64,000 nt of DNA, from assembly GCA_051252005.1 (NCBI GenBank), contig JBPOEZ010000004.1:1-64000 (forward strand), in the 5' to 3' direction. The notes beneath the pieces are model-generated. The model was not told the origin of the DNA and did no database searches. It saw nothing but the letters and a program-made list of their open reading frames with translations. This DNA is from JACOMS01 sp051252005 (GTDB lineage Bacteria > Pseudomonadota > Alphaproteobacteria > Caulobacterales > Maricaulaceae). Shown here one piece after another: positions 1 to 7,538 of this stretch (position 1 is its first letter; each line of letters begins with the position of its first letter). The position numbers and the translations under genes are program-made.

Positions 1-99
1 GCGCGGGACGTCCCACTCTTAGGGGGCAAACCGCAAAATCGAGAGCAAGAGCGGGCGGAGGAAACTCTGTCTTTAGATAAACTAGAAACCCCGAATTGA
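1..99 (+). CDS. C-terminal tail of an unidentified protein (partial)
   Basis: Frame 1 is open from the window edge to a TGA at 97-99, giving about 32 residues of a hydrophilic, charged tail (Arg, Glu and Gln rich, ending LETPN). A good rho-independent terminator begins six bases after the stop, which is the main reason to believe that a real gene ends here. The fragment is too short and too low in complexity to assign a family. It converges on serB. The alternative is a chance open frame at the edge. Confidence 0.4.
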   Translation, partial: ARDVPLLGGKPQNREQERAEETLSLDKLETPN

Positions 100-104
100 T
101 GACA

Positions 105-125
105 CGCCGCGACGGCGCTTTTTTT
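105..125 (+). terminator. Rho-independent terminator of the left-edge gene
   Basis: A 5-bp GC stem, CGCCG (105-109) and CGGCG (113-117), with loop CGA is followed by C and seven T (119-125). It sits just after the TGA at 97-99, as expected for the end of a plus-strand transcript. Confidence 0.7.
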
Positions 126-139
126 GCTGCCCATATACC

Positions 140-242
140 TGTCATTCCGCACGTAGGCGTAGCCGTAGATGCGGGACCTAGCAGTTATAATGCCACCAAA
201 CTCTCAGGGTCCCGCATAAGCCTATGGCTTTGCGGGATGACA
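140..242. repeat. REP-like intergenic inverted repeat pair
   Basis: The left arm (140-179) starts TGTCATTCCGC and ends with GCGGGACCT. The right arm (207-242) starts GGGTCCCGCAT and ends TGCGGGATGACA, so the two arms are imperfect reverse complements separated by 27 bases. Each arm can also fold on itself, GTC-CCGCA pairing with TGCGGGA-GAC; the right arm hairpin carries AAGCC-TAT-GGCTT at its tip. This resembles paired REP/BIME-type elements scattered between genes in many proteobacteria. It lies in the convergent gap between the left-edge gene and serB. No second copy was noticed in this window. Confidence 0.6.
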
Positions 243-260
243 AATATTGGCGGGATGGTG

Positions 261-1142
261 CTACTCTACAAACTCCGCATCGCTATAGCCCTGAAAATAG
301 AGCGCAGTGGTCAGGTCTGTGCAGCCAATCGCGCAGTGCGCGGCAGCGGCGACAGCGGGCTTGGCGTAATAGGCTATGCCGAGGCCAGCGGCCGTAATCA
401 TGGCCAGATCATTCGCGCCGTCGCCAATCGCGAGAGCAGAGGCGGGGCCGCCAAGGTCTTCGGCGTAGGCATTAAGCGCGTCGAGTTTGGCTTGGCGTCC
501 AAGGATAGGGCTCCCTGCCTCTCCGGTGAGCGCCGCTCCGTCATCAATCAGCGTATTGGCTTGATGGGCGTCAAATCCTGCGAGTTCTGCGATGCGCCCC
601 GTGAAGAAGGTGAACCCGCCCGAGACAATGACCGTCTTCGCGCCGTTTGCCTTCATGGTCTGCGCCAACGTCCTTGCGCCAGCGTTCAGGCGTATGCGCT
701 TCTCAAAACAGGTTTGAAGGGCAGAGAGCGGCAAATCTTTGAGCAGGCCGACGCGTTCCGTTAGCGCGCCGTCAAAACCGATTTCGCCGCGCATAGCTTT
801 TTCGGTGATCGCGCTGACCCGGTCTTTGACACCAGCAAAGTCGGCAAGCTCGTCAATACATTCCTGCCCAATCAGGGTGGAATCCATGTCGCAAATAAGG
901 AGCGATTTTTTCCGTCCAGAAAGGGGCTGCATACAAATGTCGGCGGAAATTTTTGCCGCGGACAAAAGAGCGGCGAGGGCGTCTTGTGAGATGTCTGCGC
1001 CAATCTCGCAATCAAAGGCTTTGCCTTCGGACAATATGCGGATATTCGCCGCGCGGGGTACAAGACCTAAGGCTTTATCGAAAACGGCTCTATCCGTTTT
1101 CTCAAGGACAATCGTAAGCGACTGGTTTATAGGAGATGACAT
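261..1142 (-). CDS. serB: Phosphoserine phosphatase SerB
   Basis: Dephosphorylates O-phospho-L-serine, the last step of serine synthesis, in the cytoplasm. It is a HAD-superfamily enzyme of 293 residues: a short N-terminal regulatory-like region (1-75), then motif I DMDST with the nucleophile at D85 and acid/base at D87, motif II VSGGFTFFTG, and motif III GDGANDLAMI. The frame stays open upstream, but the ATG at 1142 is chosen because family homology begins there and an AGGA lies eight bases ahead. The start is 15 bp from that of divergent miaA, so its promoter must overlap miaA coding sequence. Confidence 0.93.
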   Translation of the reverse strand: MSSPINQSLTIVLEKTDRAVFDKALGLVPRAANIRILSEGKAFDCEIGADISQDALAALLSAAKISADICMQPLSGRKKSLLICDMDSTLIGQECIDELADFAGVKDRVSAITEKAMRGEIGFDGALTERVGLLKDLPLSALQTCFEKRIRLNAGARTLAQTMKANGAKTVIVSGGFTFFTGRIAELAGFDAHQANTLIDDGAALTGEAGSPILGRQAKLDALNAYAEDLGGPASALAIGDGANDLAMITAAGLGIAYYAKPAVAAAAHCAIGCTDLTTALYFQGYSDAEFVE

Positions 1143-1145
1143 GGC

Positions 1146-1154
1146 AGGAATCCT
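1146..1154. promoter_or_regulatory. Palindromic Shine-Dalgarno serving both serB and miaA
   Basis: AGGAATCCT gives AGGA to miaA on the plus strand (1146-1149, eight bases before ATG 1158) and AGGA to serB on the minus strand (complement of 1151-1154, eight bases before ATG 1142). The arrangement is symmetrical to the base. It also supports both start choices. Confidence 0.65.
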
Positions 1155-1157
1155 AAA

Positions 1158-2045
1158 ATGAAAAACGTGATCTGTATTGCAGGGCCAACCGCTAGCGGCA
1201 AGAGCGCATGGGCTGTTGAGGTCGCAAAAAAGTGCGAAGGCGAAATTATCAACGCGGATTCCATGCAGGTCTATGCGGATTTGCAAATTATATCCGCGCG
1301 CCCAACCGAAGACGAGATGGACGGCGTGCCGCATCATATGTTCGGTCACATTGATGGCAGCGCGCGATATTCTACGGGCCAGTGGTGCCGCGAAGTGATG
1401 GGCGTTATCAAGGAGTGTGTCTCTAGAGATAAGACGCCGATCCTAATTGGCGGCACGGGGCTCTATTTTCGGGCGCTCACAGTCGGGCTTGCGCCTGTGC
1501 CAGAGCCAAGCGCGGAAGGGACCTCTGCGGCGCAGTTTATTTTAGATGCGGGGATTGAAGGTTTGCGGGCTGAGGCCGAGCGGGTGGATCCAGTAGCGGC
1601 TGCGCGCGTTTTGGGTAATGACCCGCAAAGGCTCTTGCGGATTGTCTCTGTCGCGTTGGGGACGGGTAAAAGCCTGAGCGCTTGGCAAGCGGATACGAAA
1701 CCGATGATTGCGGCCGGCACGTGGAAAGGGGCGATTATTCTGCCAGACCGCGCCGCGCTCTATGAAAAAATCAATACGCGCTTTGATAATATGATGGAAT
1801 CGGGCGGAATTGACGAGATAAAAAAAGTGGCCGCGCGCGGGCTTTCGCCTGACCTGCCCATGATGAAGGCTATCGGCTTGCCGCCGCTTTTGTCCTATTT
1901 GCGCGGAGAATTATCCCTCGAAGACGCTCTGTTTGAGGCAAAACGTGACACGCGCCGTTTTGCTAAAAGGCAGTTTACATGGTTTAGGGGGCAATCCGAG
2001 GGATGGATATGCGTTGAAAATGCTTTGAATAATGATGTATTTTAG
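1158..2045 (+). CDS. miaA: tRNA dimethylallyltransferase MiaA
   Basis: Transfers a dimethylallyl group to N6 of A37 in tRNAs that read codons beginning with U, the first step of ms2i6A formation. It has 295 residues, a normal length. The P-loop GPTASGKS is at residues 9-16, followed by the family signature DSMQVY and by HHMFG; GGTGLYF and the C-terminal KRQFTWFRGQ segment are also present. It starts divergently from serB. A strong promoter and terminator pair follows the gene, so it is probably not cotranscribed with dedA. Confidence 0.95.
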   Translation: MKNVICIAGPTASGKSAWAVEVAKKCEGEIINADSMQVYADLQIISARPTEDEMDGVPHHMFGHIDGSARYSTGQWCREVMGVIKECVSRDKTPILIGGTGLYFRALTVGLAPVPEPSAEGTSAAQFILDAGIEGLRAEAERVDPVAAARVLGNDPQRLLRIVSVALGTGKSLSAWQADTKPMIAAGTWKGAIILPDRAALYEKINTRFDNMMESGGIDEIKKVAARGLSPDLPMMKAIGLPPLLSYLRGELSLEDALFEAKRDTRRFAKRQFTWFRGQSEGWICVENALNNDVF

Positions 2046-2068
2046 AATATTATTCCGATTATTAGCGT

Positions 2069-2097
2069 TTGACCTTTTCGTAAAGGTAAAATATTCT
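2069..2097 (+). promoter_or_regulatory. Sigma-70 type promoter for a candidate small RNA
   Basis: The -35 TTGACC (2069-2074) and -10 TATTCT (2092-2097) are separated by exactly 17 bases. This is the best-looking housekeeping promoter in the window. Transcription would begin near 2104, only about 80 bases before a strong terminator. Confidence 0.6.
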
Positions 2098-2103
2098 GCG
2101 CTT

Positions 2104-2186
2104 GCTTCCCCTTCGGGAGCAGTCATGCGCAACTTGCCGGTCTCCGGTAGAGCACTTCTCTGATTTTTCGGGAAGTGTTTTTTTTT
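2104..2186 (+). ncRNA. Candidate small RNA or attenuated leader upstream of dedA
   Basis: Between the promoter at 2069-2097 and the terminator at 2153-2186 lies an RNA of about 80 nt. It would carry a 5' hairpin around GCTTCCCCTTCGGGAGC (2104-2120, with a cUUCGg-like apex), a small CCGG-TCT-CCGG hairpin (about 2137-2147) and the terminator stem. An open frame of 12 codons (2125-2163, MRNLPVSGRALL) ends inside the terminator loop, so an attenuator leader for dedA is the main alternative. The 12-mer GCTTCCCCTTCG recurs at 2213-2224, just before dedA. I do not recognise a known RNA family. Confidence 0.5.
2153..2186 (+). terminator. Rho-independent terminator
   Basis: The 8-bp stem CACTTCTC (2153-2160) pairs with GGGAAGTG (2170-2177), with one G-T pair, around a nine-base loop. 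Nine T follow (2178-2186). Confidence 0.8.
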
Positions 2187-2268
2187 GATGGCAAAGAATT
2201 AATCCCCATACCGCTTCCCCTTCGTGTGAATTGCGTTTAAGAAAATTCGCGAAAAGACGCAGGATAGT

Positions 2269-2994
2269 ATGCCAAAGTTACCGCATTTTTTAACCCATAT
2301 GGATAAGGAGGCTCGAAGAGCAATCTTCGTTGTTGTTGCCATGTTTGCCCTTGTTCTGCTTGTGCTGACGTTAGGAAAGTCCGTGTTTGCTGGAGATGAA
2401 GGCGTTTATCAGCGTTGGTTCGAGGCGGTCAGCGGCTCGCCTTGGGCTGTGCTGATCGTGGTGGCAACATTTGTCGGCGCCGCCTTTATAGGCGTCCCGC
2501 AATGGGCTTTGATAGCCGGAACGATTGTTGCCTTTGGTCCTGTGTATGGCTCTCTCTATGCTTGGGCCGCGACCATGGTTTCGGCAACGCTAAATTTTTG
2601 GCTTGGCCGGTGGGTCGGGGCTGATCGGGTCAAAAAATTTGGCGGTGAACTTGTTAACCGCATCATAAGCGTGGTCAGGCGAAACGGTTTTGTCACAAGC
2701 CTTGCAGTGCGGTTCGTTCCCACGGGACCATTTGTTATCGTCAATATGGCTGCGGGGGTTTCAGGGATGAAATTCCCAATGTTTTTCGCGGGGACGGCTC
2801 TGGGCACAATTCCAAAAATTTTGGTTGTCGGGCTTCTGGCTCAAGGGGTTTTATCCGGCGCGCAAGGCGATCGCTTGATGTTTGCCTTTGTGATCCTTGC
2901 ATTGCTTTTTATCGCCATTATGCTCATTGCAAGGCGGAGGCTTAAACGTCATGTCGATATTTCTAGCGGAACTGCTAAAAAGTCCAATGAATAG
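2269..2994 (+). CDS. DedA/TVP38-TMEM64 family membrane protein
   Basis: A 241-residue inner membrane protein of the VTT (DedA/TVP38) family, whose members act in lipid carrier or phospholipid scrambling and membrane homeostasis; the substrate here is unknown. It has a cytoplasmic N terminus, a first membrane segment at about 18-36, then the family core with the hallmark stretch R-F-V-P-T-G-P-F...N-M-A-A-G-V-S-G-M at about 147-167, which forms the re-entrant loop. A last segment precedes a basic tail (RRRLKRH). GCAGGA precedes the ATG. It is separated from miaA by the candidate small RNA. Confidence 0.8.
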   Translation: MPKLPHFLTHMDKEARRAIFVVVAMFALVLLVLTLGKSVFAGDEGVYQRWFEAVSGSPWAVLIVVATFVGAAFIGVPQWALIAGTIVAFGPVYGSLYAWAATMVSATLNFWLGRWVGADRVKKFGGELVNRIISVVRRNGFVTSLAVRFVPTGPFVIVNMAAGVSGMKFPMFFAGTALGTIPKILVVGLLAQGVLSGAQGDRLMFAFVILALLFIAIMLIARRRLKRHVDISSGTAKKSNE

Positions 2995-3024
2995 CATAAT
3001 TTAGCGCTTCAAAGCTTGCATTTT

Positions 3025-3100
3025 TTCTATTCCCTCGTCTAATAGAAGGGCGATAAGATTAACGCGCTCAGTTGATTCCGGAAAATTGAAATACTGAGCG
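3025..3100. repeat. Two perfect inverted repeats and a GANTC site ahead of mreB
   Basis: TTCTATT (3025-3031) pairs with AATAGAA (3041-3047), and CGCTCAG (3065-3071) pairs with CTGAGCG (3094-3100). A GATTC (GANTC type) lies at 3074-3078 inside the second repeat. They occupy the 130-bp gap between dedA and mreB and may be operators or leader hairpins. No convincing -35/-10 pair could be placed. Confidence 0.4.
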
Positions 3101-3124
3101 GCGCTGCACAGTTTAGGACACCAC

Positions 3125-4165
3125 ATGTTATCCTCAATTCTCGGGATTTTTTCTTCAGATATTGCCATCGATTTGGGCACGGCTAATACACTTGTTTACG
3201 TCAAGGGGCGTGACATTGTTCTTAATGAACCATCGGTTGTGGCTTACTCTCTAAAAAATGGCCGTAAGGTTGTGCATGCTGTCGGCGCTGATGCGCGAAT
3301 GATGCTTGGACGAACACCTGGAAATATCGAAGCTATTCGCCCGATGAAAGACGGCGTTATCGCCGATTTCGAAGTTGCAGAAGCGATGATTCAGCATTTT
3401 ATCAGAAAAGTGCATAATCGGCGCCGTTACGTCAGTCCGAAAGTTGTGATTTGCGTACCCTCTGGCGCGACAGCTGTTGAGAAGCGCGCTATTCACCAGA
3501 GCGCAGAACAGGCCGGGGCGCACAAAGTTTACCTCATCCAAGAGCCAATGGCCGCCGCGCTTGGCGCAGGCCTTCCTATCCATGAACCTGCGGGTTCTAT
3601 GGTCGTTGATATTGGCGGCGGAACAACTGAAGTTGCGGTCTTGTCTTTGGACGGTATTGTCTATTCCCGTTCTGTCCGTGTCGGCGGCGATAAAATGGAT
3701 GACGCCATCATCCAATATGTACGCCGGACGACTAATTTGCTAATCGGCGAAATGAGTGCTGAAAAAGTCAAAAAAGAAATCGGGTCTGCGACAATGCCTG
3801 CAGACAATGAAGGCATGACAGTTCAGATCAAAGGCCGCGATCTTATGAACGGCGTCCCGCGCGAAATTCGCGTGACCGAAGCTATGATCGCTGAAAGCCT
3901 TGCTGAACCGGTCGAGCAAATTGTTGAAGCTGTAAAAAATGCGCTTGAAGCCACGCCGCCGGAACTTGCGGCTGATATCGTCGATAAAGGCATTATGCTA
4001 ACGGGCGGCGGCGCACTTCTTCGAAACCTTGATACAGAACTACGTAACCGGACAGGTCTTCCTGTATCGATTGCTGACGACCCACTTTCCTGCGTTGTGC
4101 GAGGATCAGGCGCGGTTGTAGAGAATTTGAAAAAGTGGAAGAGCGTCCTCTCCAGCGGCGTGTAA
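3125..4165 (+). CDS. mreB: Rod shape-determining actin homologue MreB
   Basis: Bacterial actin that forms membrane-associated filaments and guides the elongasome. It has 346 residues, the usual length. The phosphate-1 loop DLGTANT is at residues 16-22, the phosphate-2 loop DIGGGTTEV starts at D162, and the adenosine motif LTGGGALLRNL is near 290. The short hydrophobic N terminus (MLSSILGIF) is a likely membrane anchor. It is the first gene of mreB-mreC-mreD-mrdA-rodA. Confidence 0.97.
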   Translation: MLSSILGIFSSDIAIDLGTANTLVYVKGRDIVLNEPSVVAYSLKNGRKVVHAVGADARMMLGRTPGNIEAIRPMKDGVIADFEVAEAMIQHFIRKVHNRRRYVSPKVVICVPSGATAVEKRAIHQSAEQAGAHKVYLIQEPMAAALGAGLPIHEPAGSMVVDIGGGTTEVAVLSLDGIVYSRSVRVGGDKMDDAIIQYVRRTTNLLIGEMSAEKVKKEIGSATMPADNEGMTVQIKGRDLMNGVPREIRVTEAMIAESLAEPVEQIVEAVKNALEATPPELAADIVDKGIMLTGGGALLRNLDTELRNRTGLPVSIADDPLSCVVRGSGAVVENLKKWKSVLSSGV

Positions 4166-4207
4166 TTTATTCTAAGCTTAAATGCTTAGGACAAAAGAAA
4201 AGGCGGC

Positions 4208-5152
4208 ATGGCAGGCATCGGCGGACATAGTTACAGGCGTCGCCGATTGCGTGGACGGGTTATATTCTTCCTGCTCCTCCTCGTCTCTCTCCTTATATTT
4301 TTTGCTGGGCAAGCCAATGACAATGTCTTGAACCGGACTAAGACGCAGGCTGATGATATAGCTGCGCCGATTATGACCTATGTTACGATGCCAGTTCGAG
4401 GTTTTGAAAACTTCATGGCTGATGTGCAGGATCGCAGCCGCGCGCATTCAGAAAATAAACGGCTTAAAGCCGAACTTGCACGGCTAAGCGATATTGAAGC
4501 CAGAGCTAATGCTCTTGCGATTAAACTTTCTCGGTTTGAAACTATCCTGAATGTTGATGTTTCGTCGGGTATTCCTGACCAAAAAATTGCTGCCCGCGCC
4601 GTTGCGGAAAATAACGGCCCTTTTGTCCGGTCAACGCTCATAAATGCCGGCAAGGATAAAGGCATTAAAAAGGGGTTCGGTGTCATGACTGTGGACGGGC
4701 TTTTGGGCCACGTGGTTCGTGCTGGAAAACGTTCTTCCCGCGTGTTGCGTTTAGAAGATCTCAATAGCCGGATTTCTGTCATGTCTGTGCGCTCACAGTC
4801 GCGCGCCATTTTGACCGGAGATAACTCGGCGCAGCCCAAGCTGTCTTTTGTGACGGAAGGGTCCGATTGGGCTAAAGGCGATGTCGTTATTACCTCGGGC
4901 GATGACGGCGTGCTACCTCAAGGCTTGCCTGTGGGGTATGTGAGCCCTGATAAGGATGGAGGGCTGCGGGTGCAGCTTTACGTTAATGACAATCAGATCG
5001 ATTGGGTTTGGGTCTATCCTTACGAGCCGACTATGATGCCAGCTGAGGATGATACCGCGGAGGCAGACTCGGCGCTTAGTTCGGATGCGGCAGCAGGTGA
5101 GCAAAGCGCGCCCCCCGCGCAGAAACCCTCAGCGGCGGATGACCGTCCATGA
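4208..5152 (+). CDS. mreC: Rod shape-determining protein MreC
   Basis: Bitopic elongasome scaffold that links MreB/MreD to PBP2. It has 314 residues: a basic cytoplasmic N terminus (RRRRLRGR), one membrane segment at about 18-34, a periplasmic coiled coil near 70-100, and two beta-barrel domains (about 120-275). The C-terminal tail is Ala/Pro/Asp rich and low in complexity. GGCGGC precedes the ATG after a 42-bp gap from mreB. The gene overlaps mreD by four bases (ATGA). Confidence 0.93.
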   Translation: MAGIGGHSYRRRRLRGRVIFFLLLLVSLLIFFAGQANDNVLNRTKTQADDIAAPIMTYVTMPVRGFENFMADVQDRSRAHSENKRLKAELARLSDIEARANALAIKLSRFETILNVDVSSGIPDQKIAARAVAENNGPFVRSTLINAGKDKGIKKGFGVMTVDGLLGHVVRAGKRSSRVLRLEDLNSRISVMSVRSQSRAILTGDNSAQPKLSFVTEGSDWAKGDVVITSGDDGVLPQGLPVGYVSPDKDGGLRVQLYVNDNQIDWVWVYPYEPTMMPAEDDTAEADSALSSDAAAGEQSAPPAQKPSAADDRP

Positions 5153-5676
5153 GAGATGCATCAGAAAGCGCTAATCTAGCCAAGTCGAGCAGTTATGCGT
5201 TGCAGGGCTTGGCTTTTGGTTTGGTGCTGACATTTATGTCGATGACGTCATTTCGCTTATGGGGGTTTGAAGCCGCCTTCACATTTATACCTTTGATGGG
5301 CATATTTTTTTGGCCTCGCGGGGCCTCCAGTGGCCTATCGGGTGTTTTTATTTTTGGGATCGGTCTGAGTGTCGATGTTTTAAGCGCTGGCCCCGTTGGA
5401 TTATGGGCGTTTATTTACCTTGCCTGCTACGGAATTTTGAGGCCGGATCAGCGTGATGGTGATTACGGGTTCGGTAATCTTTGGCTTCAATTTTCTATTT
5501 GGGCTGTAATCGTTGCTGCGATATTGTTTTTCGCAGGATGGCTATTCATAGACGGAATTACGGCAAGCGGCGCTTTGGCGTCGCAGCTCTTATTGTCGCT
5601 CGTGGTGTTTCCATTCGTTTTCGCGCTTAACCAAGGACTGCAATATATAGCAGGCGAAACTGAGTATTCTCGGTGA
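5149..5676 (+). CDS. mreD: Rod shape-determining protein MreD
   Basis: A small polytopic membrane protein (175 residues, five to six hydrophobic segments) of the elongasome. Sequence conservation in this family is low. The call rests on size, topology and its fixed place between mreC and mrdA, with start/stop overlaps on both sides (ATGA with mreC, GTGA with mrdA). Confidence 0.85.
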   Translation: MRDASESANLAKSSSYALQGLAFGLVLTFMSMTSFRLWGFEAAFTFIPLMGIFFWPRGASSGLSGVFIFGIGLSVDVLSAGPVGLWAFIYLACYGILRPDQRDGDYGFGNLWLQFSIWAVIVAAILFFAGWLFIDGITASGALASQLLLSLVVFPFVFALNQGLQYIAGETEYSR

Positions 5677-7538
5677 ACGACGGAAGCGACAGCATTACGT
5701 TAACACGCCGCGCGGCGCTTCTGGGGGCCGGCGGTACGGCTGTTTTTGGCGTGCTTGCGAGCCGATTATACTATTTACAAGTCGTCCATGCAGAAGATTA
5801 CACAGCGCTGTCTGAGAATAATCGGTTCAACTTTAATATCCTTGTGCCTTCACGCGGACGTATATTGGACCGTAACGGCGAGGCCCTTGCCATTAACAAG
5901 CAAGACTACAGGGTTATTGTTGTCCCAGAGCAGGTTAAGGATATGACGATGACTCTGGAACGTGTCTCAGAGGTAGTGCCTTTATCGCCAAAAACACGTG
6001 CAAGGATTAAGCAGGACGCTCGCGAAAATGCGAGCTTTGTTCCGATACTTATTGATGATCATTTAGATTGGAATACATTTGCTGCGCTTAACCTTAAAAC
6101 GCCGGAATTTCCGGGGGTTATCCCGCAAGTCGGGGAGGGACGTTCTTATCCTCACAACGGGCTTTTTTCGCATACGCTCGGCTATGTTGGCCGTGCTGGG
6201 CCGAAGGATATTGAGGAAGACAAAGACCCACTTTTACGGCAGCCAACATTCCGGATTGGTAAAACGGGCGTGGAGGCCTCTGTGGAGAAAAAACTTCGCG
6301 GTAAGGCTGGGAGGTTGAAAGTTGAAGTCAACGCTGTTGGGCGAGTTGTGCGTGAATGGCCGGAAGCCAAAGACCGCGCCATACCAGGAGAAGACGTTTG
6401 GCTCACACTGGATTCTGAGCTGCAAGCTTACGGGGCTGAACTGTTCGGTGAAGAAAGCGGCGGCGCGGCCGTTGTTGATGTTATGACGGGCGAGCTACGT
6501 ACTTTGCTGTCCATGCCAACGTTTGACGGTAATTTGTTTGTTTCTGGTCTCACGCAGGCTGAAATGGACCGAATGAACAATGATGAAAAGCGTCCGCAGT
6601 TTAATAAAGTCATTGGCGGTGGATATCCGCCGGCTTCAACTTTCAAAATGGTCGTGATGCTTGCGGGTTTAGAGCAGGGGCTTATTAAGCCGACAGAGCG
6701 AATTGTTTGTACCGGTAAAACGAAAGTCGGAAATCGAGATTTTCACTGTTGGCAGCGCAGGGGGCATGGCCCTATGGATATGCGGGATTCGCTCAAACAC
6801 TCATGTGATATATATTATTATGAGATGGCCCAGCGTTTGACAATGGAGTCCATACATTCTGTCGCGACCCGTCTGGGGCTAGGGCAGACCTATGAGCTTG
6901 GCGTAGCAGGGCAATCCTCAGGCCTTGTGCCAACCCCTGAATGGAAACAAAAACGCTTAGGCCAGGGCTGGCGCAGAGGGGACTCGCTCAATGCCTTTAT
7001 TGGGCAGGGTTTTGTTCTGGCCACGCCTTTGCAACTGGCGGTCATGGCCGCCCGCTTAGCTAATGGCCGAAAGGCTGTTTCTCCGCATTTAATCATTGGC
7101 GATGACGCGCCAGAATTCGGGGATTTAAACATCGACCCGCAGCACCTCTGGCTTGTTCAAAAGGCTATGTGGTCTGTGTGTGAACAGCCCGGCGGAACGG
7201 CTTATCGGCACAATGGCCTTGGGATCCCAGGAATGGAGATGGCTGGGAAGACAGGTACGGGCCAGGTGCGCGGTATTTCAGCGAGCGAAAGACGGACGGG
7301 CGTTGTGCATAATAGAGAGCTGCCTTGGAAGCTTCGTGATCACTCTATATTTGTGGGTTACGCTCCGTTTGCGGCCCCACGCTTTGCTGCGGGGGTCATC
7401 GTTGAGCATGGCGGGTCTGGGGCTGGGCGGGCTGCCGATATTGTTCGCCGCTTATTACAGCGCGCGCTTGAGCGGGACGGGCTTGAGAAAGAAACCAACA
7501 ATACACATACTGCGGCGCAAGGCGGGATGCCGCTATGA
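5673..7538 (+). CDS. mrdA: Penicillin-binding protein 2 (elongasome transpeptidase)
   Basis: Class B transpeptidase that crosslinks side-wall peptidoglycan together with RodA. It has 621 residues: membrane anchor at about 15-35, dimerisation/pedestal domain, then a transpeptidase domain with S322-T-F-K325 (nucleophile motif), S377-C-D379 (the SxD form known in PBP2) and K526-T-G528. The start is GTG at 5673, overlapping the mreD stop; no better start lies upstream because mreD ends there. It overlaps rodA by four bases, consistent with coupled synthesis of the enzyme pair. Confidence 0.95.
   Translation: MNDGSDSITLTRRAALLGAGGTAVFGVLASRLYYLQVVHAEDYTALSENNRFNFNILVPSRGRILDRNGEALAINKQDYRVIVVPEQVKDMTMTLERVSEVVPLSPKTRARIKQDARENASFVPILIDDHLDWNTFAALNLKTPEFPGVIPQVGEGRSYPHNGLFSHTLGYVGRAGPKDIEEDKDPLLRQPTFRIGKTGVEASVEKKLRGKAGRLKVEVNAVGRVVREWPEAKDRAIPGEDVWLTLDSELQAYGAELFGEESGGAAVVDVMTGELRTLLSMPTFDGNLFVSGLTQAEMDRMNNDEKRPQFNKVIGGGYPPASTFKMVVMLAGLEQGLIKPTERIVCTGKTKVGNRDFHCWQRRGHGPMDMRDSLKHSCDIYYYEMAQRLTMESIHSVATRLGLGQTYELGVAGQSSGLVPTPEWKQKRLGQGWRRGDSLNAFIGQGFVLATPLQLAVMAARLANGRKAVSPHLIIGDDAPEFGDLNIDPQHLWLVQKAMWSVCEQPGGTAYRHNGLGIPGMEMAGKTGTGQVRGISASERRTGVVHNRELPWKLRDHSIFVGYAPFAAPRFAAGVIVEHGGSGAGRAADIVRRLLQRALERDGLEKETNNTHTAAQGGMPL

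Noticed and set aside
96..764. 222-codon plus-strand open frame
   Set aside because: It lies antisense to serB, whose HAD motifs are intact. Its translation has no recognisable domain, and it crosses the terminator and the REP-like repeat.
2125..2186. ilv or trp type amino acid attenuator
   Set aside because: The 12-codon peptide has no run of regulatory codons (only scattered Leu), and the next gene is dedA, not an amino acid biosynthesis gene.
3003..3026. Terminator after dedA
   Set aside because: The only hairpin (GCTT-CA-AAGC) is four pairs long and is separated from the T run, so it is too weak to list.
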